Origin: Candidatus Stahliibacteriota bacterium
GTDB taxonomy: Bacteria > Hydrothermota > Tepidihabitantia > B3-TA06
NCBI GenBank assembly: GCA_004375895.1
Contig: SOJW01000074.1
Coordinates: 1 to 42,494, forward strand
Direction: 5' to 3'
DNA: 42,494 nucleotides
This document shows positions 15,258-23,040 of the stretch, in pieces. How positions within the stretch are numbered: the stretch's first letter is position 1; each line of letters starts with the position of its first letter. Both the position numbers and the translations under genes were made by a program. The notes under the pieces are model-generated. The model saw nothing but the letters and a program-made list of their open reading frames with translations. It ran no database searches and was not told the origin of the DNA.

Positions 15258-15935
15258 TTAAAAACTCACGTACGCGGCCAGGCCAGGGGAGACGTAGTCA
15301 AGTGTCGTAGGTACGCCGCATGAGACGCAGAAGCAAAGCCACTGCGCAGGATACCAGCAAATCCCAGGCCAGAACTCAACTGTGCCTTCCTTTGCGTCCA
15401 GCGAGTAATAGAGGTTAAGTTCCGTATAGAGTGAGAAGCTTTCGTAGAGCCAGTATTCAAGAGCAGTAAGAAAAGCCAGTTCGCCTGCCGAACCCTTGAA
15501 GTCAGTAGCGTAGAAGAGATTCGCATGTAACTGCAGGGCGGGAAACCCAGCGCTTGCCATCACCCCTGGGCCAAGGCTCAACGAACCACCGGAATACATG
15601 GGTATGAATACATCGAACACCGGTGAGACGCTTAACATCTCATAGGAGATTAGCTCATAACGCCACTCAAGCATTGCGTTGCCCAGATTGAACTCGCCCT
15701 CGTAGATACTTGCCGGTATCATCAAGGTCATATCGAACCGAGGGAAGATTCCATAGCCTGCCCAAAGGACCGGGGCGATGGAGATGTCTCCTCCTTCTTC
15801 TAGGGGTATCGTAACCGGCACGTTCGGCCCGATGTAGCCAATCTGAGGGGGTAGGGTGTAGGCGGTGACGGTGTTGAATGGATCGGCGGCGGCTATAGCC
15901 GCTCCTAGAAGGATCAGAATAATTATCTTACGCAC
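15258..15935 (-). CDS. Barrel-like outer-membrane protein, unidentified family
   Basis: 225 aa. The signal peptide MRKIIILILLGAAIAAADPF is followed by alternating hydrophobic strands rich in Tyr, Trp and Gly, ending in an aromatic residue (AAYVSF), the usual pattern of a small outer-membrane beta-barrel. The specific family is not recognised. The GTG at 15935 has AAGGAGG 4 nt upstream; an in-frame TTG at 15983 is the -35 box of the promoter. A truncated paralogue lies at 18628-18921, sharing SLYTELNLYYS-like, FWPGICWYPAQWL-like and PTTLDYVSPGLAAYV-like segments. Confidence 0.75.
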   Translation of the reverse strand: MRKIIILILLGAAIAAADPFNTVTAYTLPPQIGYIGPNVPVTIPLEEGGDISIAPVLWAGYGIFPRFDMTLMIPASIYEGEFNLGNAMLEWRYELISYEMLSVSPVFDVFIPMYSGGSLSLGPGVMASAGFPALQLHANLFYATDFKGSAGELAFLTALEYWLYESFSLYTELNLYYSLDAKEGTVEFWPGICWYPAQWLCFCVSCGVPTTLDYVSPGLAAYVSF

Positions 15936-15954
15936 GCTGCCTCCTTGTTTGCTC

Positions 15955-15983
15955 AGGATAACCTCAGAGTGGTGGGTTGTCAA
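15955..15983 (-). promoter_or_regulatory. Promoter of the barrel-like gene
   Basis: TTGACA (15978-15983) and TATCCT (15955-15960), 17-bp spacer, minus strand. In the duplicated locus the -35 is kept (18934-18939) but the -10 is lost. Confidence 0.6.
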
Positions 15984-15989
15984 GGTAAC

Positions 15990-16021
15990 AAAAAGGAAGG
16001 GCGCACCATCGATGCACCCTT
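15990..16021 (-). terminator. Terminator of rubrerythrin gene A
   Basis: On the minus strand AAGGGTGCA and TGCGCCCTT form a stem with one mismatch, followed by a T-rich CCTTTTTG tract. The identical structure is at 18946-18977. Confidence 0.75.
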
Positions 16022-16067
16022 GATACTATGGTTTTGTTAGAAGCGAAATCCCCGTGGAAGTAGAGGC

Positions 16068-16099
16068 GTGTTACGGTGTTACGGTGTTACGGTGTTACG
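16068..16099 (+). repeat. GTGTTACG tandem repeat, copy A
   Basis: Four exact 8-bp GTGTTACG units directly after the rubrerythrin stop codon (gene on the minus strand, where the unit reads CGTAACAC). The identical array is at 19024-19055. Confidence 0.9.
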
Positions 16100-16101
16100 G
16101 G

Positions 16102-16677
16102 TTACCAGTTTTCACCGAGTATCTCGAAGTGGGCCTGGGGATGGGCGCAGGCTGGACATTCCCGTGGGGCTTCGGTGCCTTCGTGCAGGTAGCCGCAGTT
16201 GCGGCACCGCCAGATCACAGGTTTCGAGCGCTTAAACACACGGCCAGCCTCGATGTTTGCCAGAAGGTCATTGTAGCGCTTCTCGTGCTGGCGCTCGGCA
16301 ACCGAGATCGCCTCGAACACCGCTGCGATCCCCTCAAAGCCTTCCTCGCGGGCCAGCTTGGCGAAACCGGGGTACATCTCGGTCCACTCGTAGTTCTCGC
16401 CTGCGGCTGCGGCCTTAAGGTTCTCAGGCGTCGTCCCGATTACGCCTGCGGGAAATGCCGCGGCTATCTCCACCTCGCCGCCCTCGAGGAACTTGAAGAG
16501 ACGTTTGGCGTGTTCGCGTTCCTGATTGGCGGTCTCGGCAAAGATGTCGGCTATCTGAACATAGCCTTCCTTGCGTGCCTTGCTCGCAAAGTAGGTGTAT
16601 CGGTTGCGGGCCTGCGACTCGCCGGCAAACGCGGTCAAGAGATTGCGTTCGGTTTTTGTTCCATTTATGCTTGCCAT
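16102..16677 (-). CDS. Rubrerythrin (copy A)
   Basis: Di-iron peroxidase that reduces hydrogen peroxide in anaerobes, cytoplasmic. The N-terminal ferritin-like four-helix domain carries the iron-ligand helices ([47 protein letters not shown]). The C-terminal rubredoxin-like domain has [10 protein letters not shown] and [11 protein letters not shown], giving the FeS4 site. From the ATG at 16677 it is 191 aa, the usual size. A GTG seven codons upstream overlaps its own possible ribosome site and is less likely. The protein is identical to copy B at 19058-19633. Confidence 0.95.
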   Translation of the reverse strand: MASINGTKTERNLLTAFAGESQARNRYTYFASKARKEGYVQIADIFAETANQEREHAKRLFKFLEGGEVEIAAAFPAGVIGTTPENLKAAAAGENYEWTEMYPGFAKLAREEGFEGIAAVFEAISVAERQHEKRYNDLLANIEAGRVFKRSKPVIWRCRNCGYLHEGTEAPRECPACAHPQAHFEILGENW

Positions 16678-16773
16678 TTGCTCTATTTTCCTTGCCACTC
16701 CTTTAACGGCGGGTCTGGGGAAGTAAAAGGTAAAGAGGGCGCTTCAGCGTGCCTGATAATTTTACAAGCAGCA

Positions 16774-16945
16774 TCAGGGGAGTCCGTAGAAGCAGCGTTT
16801 CGGGGAGATAAGCTTGCCTTCCTTTGGGAGTTTCTTGATGATCTTGCCCACTTCTTTTGCCTCGATGCCGGTAGCCTCTGCAACTTGACTTTTAAAACCC
16901 CCCTTGGTTTTTGAAAGCCTCGATTACTTCGTTACCCCTTTCTTG
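16774..16945 (-). pseudogene. Decayed winged-helix-like gene (partner of rubrerythrin A)
   Basis: The minus strand matches the intact 59-aa gene at 19730-19909: NEVIEAFK, then SQVAEATGIEAKEVGKIIKK and SPKRCFYGLP. The two parts are in different frames, broken in a run of six G residues, and no start codon precedes the first part. One base too many in the G-run would explain the frameshift. The intact copy sits at the same position upstream of rubrerythrin B. Confidence 0.75.
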
Positions 16946-16960
16946 ATCATACCTTGGGCA

Positions 16961-18463
16961 TTATTTACCGGCAAATATTTGCATGCCCTTTTTAAAGCTT
17001 TTACCTATTCCCAATTCTTGTATCCGCTTGAAGGTGGTTAATGAAAATATTCGTTTGATTCTATTTATGGAGTTCTTTCTATCCACAAACTTCTCTATTT
17101 TAGAGACCAATTGCCTGAATCTTCTTGGGCTTATGTTAATACAAAAATAGTTAAGTGGACTCTGATGGTTATACAAGGAGACGTCGTAATCGTCGCCAAT
17201 CACCCCATTCTCTTTGCAGAATTCAAACGCCTCTGTGCCTGGATATGGGGTAAATATGCTGTAGATCAACACATCACTCTTGGTCTTTTTCATCGCTTTG
17301 AGGGTGTCGTTCAGGGTCTCTTCGGTCTCTTGGGGGAACCCGACGATAAAGAATGTTTTCAGCTCAATGCCATGTTTCTTAATCAATTCACACGCGGAGA
17401 GGGCTTCCTCTATAGTAATGTCTTTTCTGATCGCTTTCAATATTCCATTATTACCCGATTCAATGCCGATGTCGATCGAATGACAGCCTGCCGCTTTCAT
17501 AAGGGAGATGGTCTGCTCATCAGTCAGTTTTACATGGAGTTCACAACTCCATCTTATTCCTGGGCAATGTTCGATAAGAGCATTACCTAGATCATGGATG
17601 TATTTTTTGTTTATGCCGAAAGTGTCATCGTCGAAATGGACCAACTTTAACCCCATCTTTTGAAGCCCTTTTATCTCACTTACAACATTCTCAGGGGAAC
17701 GAAACCTTACCCTGCGGCTCCATATGTTACGAGATCCGCAAAAGAAACAGTTGTAAGGGCATCCTCTTACCGCAAAGATATTTCTGAATGCCGTTAGCGG
17801 ATACAGGTCATAATCTTTCAGGACTTCCGGCGCATTTTCATGTGGAAAACACAGAGAATCTAAATCTTTTATAAATTCCCTTGGAGCAGTTTCTATGCGC
17901 TGGCCGTCTTTCCTGTAGACGATGCCTTGAATGTTGTCGAATTTTTTCCCGGACTCTATTGCTTTGAGCAGCTCAACAATGGTATCTTCACCCTCGCCCT
18001 TGACGCCCACATCAATATCTGGACAATTCAGCACCTCTGTTCCTACCATAGAAGGATGGGGACCGCCCACTATCACAATGATTTGATCGCTCGCTTCCTT
18101 GGCGAGTTTCGCCACCACACATGCGGAGGTAAAAGTTTGAGATTTAGCGGAGATTCCAACAACCACAGGTTTATACTCTAATATGGTTGATTTGACTTCT
18201 TCCCACACATCTCTGAATAAGTCTTTGAGGCCGTGCAAATAATTATCAAAGCCGGCACCCGCCAAATAACCGATCTTAAACGACTCACGTTGAGGGGAAA
18301 AGTCGGCGTTGTAGGCTGTTACATCCCAAGTAGTTTCTTTCTTTATTGTTCCAGCCAGATAGCCTAAGGAAAGAGGATACCTGTCGAGCGAGTACGTATC
18401 TTTAAATAGCCTGTAGAACGGAGGTTCTATGAGCAAAATTCTATTCTTTTGTAGCCTTTCCAT
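16961..18463 (-). CDS. B12-binding-domain radical SAM protein
   Basis: 500 aa. Residues about 5-150 form a cobalamin-binding Rossmann-like domain (ILLIEPPF, PLSLGYLAG, VVVGISAKS, VIVGGPHPS). A radical SAM core follows with the CPYNCFFC cluster (CxxxCxxC) after RNIFAVRG, then FDDDTFGINKKYI, IDIGIESGNNGILKAIRK and FFIVGFPQETEE. The overall plan is that of the BchE/HpnJ-type superfamily, which often methylates or rearranges lipids or natural products; the substrate is unknown. The base composition is more AT-rich than the flanking rubrerythrin genes and it sits alone between the two duplicated blocks, both suggesting acquisition by transfer. The start ATG follows GAAGGGAG. Confidence 0.9.
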   Translation of the reverse strand: MERLQKNRILLIEPPFYRLFKDTYSLDRYPLSLGYLAGTIKKETTWDVTAYNADFSPQRESFKIGYLAGAGFDNYLHGLKDLFRDVWEEVKSTILEYKPVVVGISAKSQTFTSACVVAKLAKEASDQIIVIVGGPHPSMVGTEVLNCPDIDVGVKGEGEDTIVELLKAIESGKKFDNIQGIVYRKDGQRIETAPREFIKDLDSLCFPHENAPEVLKDYDLYPLTAFRNIFAVRGCPYNCFFCGSRNIWSRRVRFRSPENVVSEIKGLQKMGLKLVHFDDDTFGINKKYIHDLGNALIEHCPGIRWSCELHVKLTDEQTISLMKAAGCHSIDIGIESGNNGILKAIRKDITIEEALSACELIKKHGIELKTFFIVGFPQETEETLNDTLKAMKKTKSDVLIYSIFTPYPGTEAFEFCKENGVIGDDYDVSLYNHQSPLNYFCINISPRRFRQLVSKIEKFVDRKNSINRIKRIFSLTTFKRIQELGIGKSFKKGMQIFAGK

Positions 18464-18627
18464 CTATAACTCCCTTCTTTATATTGGCAAACTGTTATCT
18501 TTGGGGTATTACATTCGACCATTGTCGAGATACTTCTAAGTTGAGTTGTGTCCCCAATTCCGTGGAAATTTCCACGTCTGCTAAAATACTACCCATCTAA
18601 GCTGTCTTGTCAAGCTCTCGGCCTTAC

Positions 18628-18921
18628 TCAGAAGTTCACATACACTGCCACGTCAGGGGTGAGATAGTCCAGGGTAGAGGGGATGCCCAGGGCTGCATTT
18701 ATGCTCAACCAGTCAGTAGGATACCAACACACCCCGGGCCAGATTTCAAATGAGGTGGCGGTCTCGTTGTTTTGGTAATTCATGTGAAGATTGGCTTCCG
18801 TGTATACAGAGAGCCTTTCAGCTATAGGCACCTCAGGAGCAGCATAAATCAGAATGTCTACGTATGAACCGTCAAGATCTATGTAAGTGAGAAAGTTTCC
18901 ATGCAAGAGGAAGTAGCCAAA
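18628..18921 (-). pseudogene. Truncated paralogue of the barrel-like protein
   Basis: Only the C-terminal roughly 98 residues remain, homologous to the second half of the protein at 15258-15935 (SVYTEANLHMNYQ, FEIWPGVCWYPTDWLS, STLDYLTPDVAVYVNF). The reading frame runs upstream into the duplicated block, where its first codons are the old -35 region of the other locus. Signal peptide and first half are gone. The break coincides exactly with the edge of the identical block at 18922. Confidence 0.8.
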
Positions 18922-18945
18922 AGAGTGGTGGGTTGTCAAGGTAAC

Positions 18946-18977
18946 AAAAAGGAAGGGCGCACCATCGATGCACCCTT
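18946..18977 (-). terminator. Terminator of rubrerythrin gene B
   Basis: Same stem and T-tract as at 15990-16021, inside the duplicated block. Confidence 0.75.
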
Positions 18978-19023
18978 GATACTATGGTTTTGTTAGAAGC
19001 GAAATCCCCGTGGAAGTAGAGGC

Positions 19024-19055
19024 GTGTTACGGTGTTACGGTGTTACGGTGTTACG
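19024..19055 (+). repeat. GTGTTACG tandem repeat, copy B
   Basis: Four exact 8-bp units, identical to 16068-16099, directly following the rubrerythrin B stop codon. Confidence 0.9.
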
Positions 19056-19057
19056 GG

Positions 19058-19633
19058 TTACCAGTTTTCACCGAGTATCTCGAAGTGGGCCTGGGGATGG
19101 GCGCAGGCTGGACATTCCCGTGGGGCTTCGGTGCCTTCGTGCAGGTAGCCGCAGTTGCGGCACCGCCAGATCACAGGTTTCGAGCGCTTAAACACACGGC
19201 CAGCCTCGATGTTTGCCAGAAGGTCATTGTAGCGCTTCTCGTGCTGGCGCTCGGCAACCGAGATCGCCTCGAACACCGCTGCGATCCCCTCAAAGCCTTC
19301 CTCGCGGGCCAGCTTGGCGAAACCGGGGTACATCTCGGTCCACTCGTAGTTCTCGCCTGCGGCTGCGGCCTTAAGGTTCTCAGGCGTCGTCCCGATTACG
19401 CCTGCGGGAAATGCCGCGGCTATCTCCACCTCGCCGCCCTCGAGGAACTTGAAGAGACGTTTGGCGTGTTCGCGTTCCTGATTGGCGGTCTCGGCAAAGA
19501 TGTCGGCTATCTGAACATAGCCTTCCTTGCGTGCCTTGCTCGCAAAGTAGGTGTATCGGTTGCGGGCCTGCGACTCGCCGGCAAACGCGGTCAAGAGATT
19601 GCGTTCGGTTTTTGTTCCATTTATGCTTGCCAT
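19058..19633 (-). CDS. Rubrerythrin (copy B)
   Basis: Identical in protein sequence to copy A, with the same di-iron and rubredoxin-like motifs. This copy keeps its complete neighbourhood: the ferritin-like gene and an intact small wHTH gene lie upstream on the same strand, so this looks like the ancestral peroxide-defence locus. The order (ferritin-like, wHTH, rubrerythrin) suggests one operon driven from the promoter at 20473-20500. The start at 19633 is chosen as for copy A. Confidence 0.95.
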   Translation of the reverse strand: MASINGTKTERNLLTAFAGESQARNRYTYFASKARKEGYVQIADIFAETANQEREHAKRLFKFLEGGEVEIAAAFPAGVIGTTPENLKAAAAGENYEWTEMYPGFAKLAREEGFEGIAAVFEAISVAERQHEKRYNDLLANIEAGRVFKRSKPVIWRCRNCGYLHEGTEAPRECPACAHPQAHFEILGENW

Positions 19634-19729
19634 TTGCTCTATTTTCCTTGCCACTCCTTTAACGGCGGGTCTGGGGGAGTAAAAGGTAAAGAGGGCGCTT
19701 CAGCGCGCCTGATAATTTTACAAGCAGCA

Positions 19730-19909
19730 TCAGTGGAGTCCGTAGTAACAGCGTTTCGGGGAGACCAGCTTGCCTTCCTTGGCCAGTTTCTTGATGATCT
19801 TGCCCACTTCTTTGGCATCGATGTCTGTGGCCTCTACCACCTGTCCGGCCTTTAGTGGTTCGCCTGCCTTCTTGAAAGCCTCTATTACCTTTGCTTCGTT
19901 ATCTGCCAT
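19730..19909 (-). CDS. Small winged-helix-like protein
   Basis: 59 aa: MADNEAKVIEAFKKAG, then GQVVEATDIDAKEVGKIIKK and a C-terminal LVSPKRCYYGLH. The pattern (helix, helix, recognition helix, wing with SPKRCYY) looks like a minimal winged helix-turn-helix. Such small proteins are frequent neighbours of rubrerythrin genes in anaerobes. A regulatory role is inferred, and a C-terminal Cys could sense redox state. AAGGAGG lies 6 nt before the ATG. The counterpart at 16774-16945 is broken. Confidence 0.75.
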   Translation of the reverse strand: MADNEAKVIEAFKKAGEPLKAGQVVEATDIDAKEVGKIIKKLAKEGKLVSPKRCYYGLH

Positions 19910-19964
19910 CTAAATCCTCCTTGGATTGGCTTTATACCCTACAGACGAGAAATATCCTGAAGCG

Positions 19965-20429
19965 TTAGTTCTCGGTCAGGATGTGCTCGTCGTATTCTAT
20001 CTCAAAGCGCAACTTGTGTTTTGCCTCCTCCTGCGCAAGGGCCATGAGGGTTTTTTGCAGTTCGGCGTTGTCGGTTATCGCGGCCAGATCGGTATAGAGT
20101 TTGAATGAGGCCTTTTCACGTTGCATCGCGATCATCAGGGTTTTCTGATAGTCAAGGGTTTCGTCGGGTTCTGGCTTGATCTCCACAAGATAGTCGGCGA
20201 TCTTGAGATTTTGCACCTTTTGTTCCGCGGATAAGAGCAGCTTACCCTGTTTGATCGCCTCCAGCCTGGCCTTGTGTTTGAGCTCTTCGGCGGCGAAGCG
20301 TTCGAATACCTCGCGCATGGGGGATTTCTCCACCCGTGTCGCCAGGTTGGTATAGAATTGGTTGGCCTCTACCTCTTTAGCGATTGCAAAGTCGAGCAGC
20401 TCATCGGTTGAGCCAAAGGTGTCGCTCAT
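19965..20429 (-). CDS. Ferritin-like / rubrerythrin-like di-iron protein without rubredoxin domain
   Basis: 154 aa, all-helical. Two ExxH-containing helix pairs are visible: EVEANQFYTNLA with AAEELKHKARLE, and REKASFKLYTDLA with AQEEAKHKLRFE. This is the ferritin-like (rubrerythrin N-terminal domain) pattern. The C-terminal FeS4 rubredoxin domain is absent, as in the erythrin/YciE-like group. Likely role: iron-dependent peroxide scavenging, or iron handling together with rubrerythrin B. An AAGGAGGAG precedes the ATG, with a strong promoter upstream. Confidence 0.87.
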   Translation of the reverse strand: MSDTFGSTDELLDFAIAKEVEANQFYTNLATRVEKSPMREVFERFAAEELKHKARLEAIKQGKLLLSAEQKVQNLKIADYLVEIKPEPDETLDYQKTLMIAMQREKASFKLYTDLAAITDNAELQKTLMALAQEEAKHKLRFEIEYDEHILTEN

Positions 20430-20472
20430 TTAACTCCTCCTTACATGGGATTCAGCTTGTCCCACGTTCTGA

Positions 20473-20500
20473 ATTATAGGGCTTTGTGTGGATAGGTCAA
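20473..20500 (-). promoter_or_regulatory. Promoter of the ferritin-like/rubrerythrin operon
   Basis: TTGACC (20495-20500) and perfect TATAAT (20473-20478), 16-bp spacer, minus strand. Confidence 0.8.
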
Positions 20501-20542
20501 GGTGCTTGAAGCCTTTCAGGGAAGAGGATGGGAGAAGAAGGC

Positions 20543-20570
20543 TTGACAAGCTTGCGGTTGCGGATATAGT
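20543..20570 (+). promoter_or_regulatory. Promoter of the HNH gene
   Basis: TTGACA (20543-20548) and TATAGT (20565-20570), 16-bp spacer, followed by GAGGAGG and the ATG at 20593. Confidence 0.78.
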
Positions 20571-20592
20571 GGTATGTCACGAGGAGGAATCT

Positions 20593-21132
20593 ATGCCGCC
20601 TAAAGCTGTAAAGACTGTCCGGGATCTTATCTTCTGGCAGTATGCGAAGTTGATCGCTCGATCTGCTGGGATGGAAGGGCAATACGGGTTCATCATGAAG
20701 ACCTTTAAGGACTTACAGACAGGGCGGAAGAAGTGGTCGGATGTCATTCGGGAAGATCAGAAGATGTTTGAAGAAAAGGAGTGTGCTTACTGCGGAGCAA
20801 GAGAAGACCTGACCTGGGATCATATCATCCCGCAGAAGATTAATGCTCCTCCGGATTGCAAAATTAATGAAATACATAACCTTATTTTGTGTTGCCGAAG
20901 GTGCAATAGTGCTAAAGGTGGCCGGGATGTATTCACTTGGTATGGTAAAGAAAGGCGAAACGAGGTTCCCCGACCGGTGGAAGGCAAGTTCCTGAAGCTC
21001 GTTTATGAATGCCACGAATGTCGAGGCACCTTGGACAGCACCGACCTTGACCTGAGCGGAGAGCTTGACGTAATGGACCTTGGTTGGATATTTAACGAGC
21101 CGTGTCCACCTGGGAAAGGTCAATCCGACTAG
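20593..21132 (+). CDS. HNH endonuclease family protein
   Basis: 179 aa. HNH core: CAYCG at 64-68, LTWDHIIP with Asp76-His77, EIHNLILCCRRCNSAKG with Asn96 and the second zinc Cys pair (Cys101, Cys104). N-terminal residues 5-60 are helical and basic. The C-terminal ECHECRGTLDSTDLDLSGELDVMDLGWIF segment (about 149-172), in which a Cys pair is followed by an Asp-rich stretch, looks like part of the family architecture. Cleaves DNA by a metal-dependent mechanism. It is not linked here to a methylase, intron or phage genes, so its role is open. The upstream in-frame ATG at 20488 lies before the promoter and is rejected. Confidence 0.87.
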   Translation: MPPKAVKTVRDLIFWQYAKLIARSAGMEGQYGFIMKTFKDLQTGRKKWSDVIREDQKMFEEKECAYCGAREDLTWDHIIPQKINAPPDCKINEIHNLILCCRRCNSAKGGRDVFTWYGKERRNEVPRPVEGKFLKLVYECHECRGTLDSTDLDLSGELDVMDLGWIFNEPCPPGKGQSD

Positions 21133-21148
21133 GAGTACAAGCTCGTAG

Positions 21149-21177
21149 GGGCCGACCTTAAGGTCGGCCCGTTTTGT
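21149..21177 (+). terminator. Perfect palindrome/terminator after HNH gene
   Basis: An 11-bp perfect inverted repeat (GGGCCGACCTT with AAGGTCGGCCC, no loop spacer) followed by GTTTTGTTT. It is also a short form of the repeat family whose long form is the 100-bp element, sharing the AAGCTCGTAGGGG start at 21139. Confidence 0.7.
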
Positions 21178-21705
21178 TTATCATTGCGAGGAGCCAGCAT
21201 TTTATTCACCTCCTCCGACTTCTGTTTCGCAGAGACCACCTCCCTACCCGACGGGGGCACTGACGCCATCGAGGGGGAGGAAATCCCCCTCCCTTGGTGG
21301 AGGGGGGTAGGGGGAGGGGAAAAAGAAAGCCCGCCTAATTGTCATCGCGACCACCCGAAGGGGGTGCAAGCGACCAAAGGGAGGATGGCGATCTCATATG
21401 TGGCACAATCTTGAACGTGGTGGTTATGCGGTTATCACCCCCCTACCCAAGTGGAGGGCGATTGGATCTCGTCCTCTAATCAACGCTCGTCAGATATATG
21501 AGATTACTCCGTTACCGTCGTCCTTTGGAGCTTCGTCGCTACGCTCCTCGCAATGACGGGGAAGTCGTGAGGGGCGCTTGCGCGCCCCCATTTTGTTGCG
21601 CGCGGTTTCAGGAAGCTTACAAGCCCTCAAAAACCCTTCCATGTCGGTGTCGTCGCGGATGCCCAACCGGGTAACTATCTATTGGCGCACAGCCCCCCAA
21701 TGACC
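21178..21705. other. Repeat-rich intergenic region before rnf
   Basis: No gene is supported. It contains two pieces of an ATTGCGAGGAGC...GACGAAGC dispersed repeat (about 21182 and 21526-21560, opposite orientations). A G/C-tract palindrome of CCCCTCCC type lies at 21270-21320, and a GGGGCGC-TTGC-GCGCCCC hairpin at about 21571-21588 is followed by TTTTG. Confidence 0.6.
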
Positions 21706-21733
21706 TTGACAACACAATCCCCTACGGTATAAT
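21706..21733 (+). promoter_or_regulatory. rnfEAB promoter, predicted leaderless
   Basis: Perfect TTGACA (21706-21711) and perfect TATAAT (21728-21733), 16-bp spacer. The ATG of rnfE begins 7 nt after the -10, at or next to the expected transcription start, and there is no Shine-Dalgarno sequence. Confidence 0.85.
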
Positions 21734-21740
21734 CCGCGCA

Positions 21741-22418
21741 ATGACCCCTGACTCCGGAAATCTTGACCTCACCCAAAAAGAAATCAAGGAGCCGTTGTTG
21801 TCACCCAAGCCCAAGGCTGAGTCCAACTGGCAGATATTCTCCAAAGGCATAATCCTTGAGAACCCGGTTTTGATCCTCATGCTCGGTCTTTGTCCGGTGC
21901 TTGCCACCTCTACTACCGTGCGCGATGCCGCCGGAATGTCCGCCGCGGTGCTCTTTGTACTCCTTATGTCGAACATCGTTGTTTCGCTTCTGCGCAAGAT
22001 CATCCCCAGCCAGGTTCGCATCCCGGTTTTCATCGTTATCATCGCTACCTTCGTTACCATTGCCGACTACGTCTTGCAGGCTTACACCCCTGACCTTTAC
22101 AGTGTGCTGGGTATTTTCGTTCCCCTCATCGTGGTTAACTGTATCATCCTCGGCCGGGCCGAGGGATTTGCCTACCATAACGGTGTGGGGAGATCTATTC
22201 TGGACGGCCTGGGAAAGGCTATAGGCTTTGCCTTAGCGATTATCCTCATGGGCTCTATCCGCGAGATTATCGGTAAGGGTACCTGGTTCGGTATGTCTGT
22301 CTCACCCTCCTGGTTTCGCTCCAACGCGGTGCTCTTCTTCGGGTTACCTCCCGGTGCATTCCTGGTGATCGGGCTTCTTAAGGCCTGTATAAACAAGATA
22401 TTCAAGAGAGAGGGGTAG
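21741..22418 (+). CDS. rnfE: Rnf complex subunit RnfE (RnfE/NqrD family)
   Basis: Integral membrane subunit of the ferredoxin:NAD+ oxidoreductase that pumps Na+ or H+. Six membrane helices; family signatures are ILENPVLILMLGLCPVLATS with the membrane Cys, LVSL-like NIVVSLLRKIIP, VTIADYVLQAYTP, IFVPLIVVNCIILGRAE (second conserved Cys) and GSIREIIGKG. 225 aa, normal size with a 30-residue polar N-terminal extension. First of the rnfE-rnfA-rnfB run and probably translated from a leaderless mRNA. Confidence 0.95.
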   Translation: MTPDSGNLDLTQKEIKEPLLSPKPKAESNWQIFSKGIILENPVLILMLGLCPVLATSTTVRDAAGMSAAVLFVLLMSNIVVSLLRKIIPSQVRIPVFIVIIATFVTIADYVLQAYTPDLYSVLGIFVPLIVVNCIILGRAEGFAYHNGVGRSILDGLGKAIGFALAIILMGSIREIIGKGTWFGMSVSPSWFRSNAVLFFGLPPGAFLVIGLLKACINKIFKREG

Positions 22419-22419
22419 G

Positions 22420-23040
22420 ATGAATACTCCGCTTCTTGCGATCCTATTCGGCGCGATATTCGTGAACAACATCGTGCTCATGCGTTTCCTGGGTCTTTGT
22501 CCATTCTTCGGGGTTTCAACGCGCCTCTCAACCGCCATCGGGATGAGCAGCGCGGTGCTTTTTGTTATGACCTTTGCGACGTGGATCACCTGGGGCGTTT
22601 ACCATCTGGTGCTTGTCCCGGGTTCGGTGATCCTGGGCGGCATACTCCCCCAGGGTCTTGTCTTCCTGCGCACGGTGAGCTTCATCCTTGTGATCGCGTC
22701 GCTCGTGCAGCTGGTTGAGATGTTTCTCAAAAAATTCGTTCCGGTGCTCTATTCGGCTCTGGGAATATATCTACCCTTGATCACCACCAACTGCGCGATC
22801 CTGGGAGTTGCTTTCCTTGTTATCGACAACAAATTCGGCTTCCTTCAGGGCACGATCTTTGCCATCGGCACGGCCCTTGGGTTTGGTCTGGTTATGGTTC
22901 TATTTGCAGCCATCCGTGAACGTCTGGAGCTGGCGCCCATCTCAAAGTCATTCCGAGGCTACCCAATAGCGTTCATTGCCGCTGCACTTGTTTCAATCGC
23001 CTTCTTCGGCTTTGTCAACATGTTCGGGATCTCGCCTTGA
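22420..23040 (+). CDS. rnfA: Rnf complex subunit RnfA (RnfA/NqrE family)
   Basis: Six-helix membrane partner of RnfE with inverted topology; the pair holds a membrane [2Fe-2S] site. Motifs: NNIVLMRFLGLCPFFGVS (conserved Cys), FVMTFATWITWGVY, LYSALGIYLPLITTNCAILGVAF (second Cys) and AAIRERLE. 206 aa. It starts 1 nt after rnfE and its stop overlaps the rnfB ATG, so the three genes are translationally linked. Confidence 0.95.
   Translation: MNTPLLAILFGAIFVNNIVLMRFLGLCPFFGVSTRLSTAIGMSSAVLFVMTFATWITWGVYHLVLVPGSVILGGILPQGLVFLRTVSFILVIASLVQLVEMFLKKFVPVLYSALGIYLPLITTNCAILGVAFLVIDNKFGFLQGTIFAIGTALGFGLVMVLFAAIRERLELAPISKSFRGYPIAFIAAALVSIAFFGFVNMFGISP

Larger units (their letters stand above)
15966..16726. 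repeat. Segmental duplication, copy A (rubrerythrin block)
   Basis: From AGAGTGGTGGG at 15966 to about 16726 the sequence appears identical to 18922-19682 (offset 2956). It covers the terminator, an 8-bp tandem repeat and the whole rubrerythrin gene. Beyond 16726 identity falls suddenly, with many substitutions and indels in the neighbouring wHTH gene. Confidence 0.9.
18922..19682. repeat. Segmental duplication, copy B (rubrerythrin block)
   Basis: Apparently identical to 15966-16726. Its left edge replaces the first half of the barrel-like paralogue; its right edge lies between rubrerythrin B and the intact wHTH gene. Confidence 0.9.

Noticed and set aside
16054-16914. Long plus-strand frame over rubrerythrin A (and its twin at 19010-19855)
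   Set aside because: Antisense shadow of the rubrerythrin gene; a repeat of the same frame in both copies only reflects the duplication.
22172-22589. Minus-strand frames across the rnfE/rnfA junction
   Set aside because: Antisense shadows of membrane-helix codons; the plus-strand Rnf genes are unambiguous.
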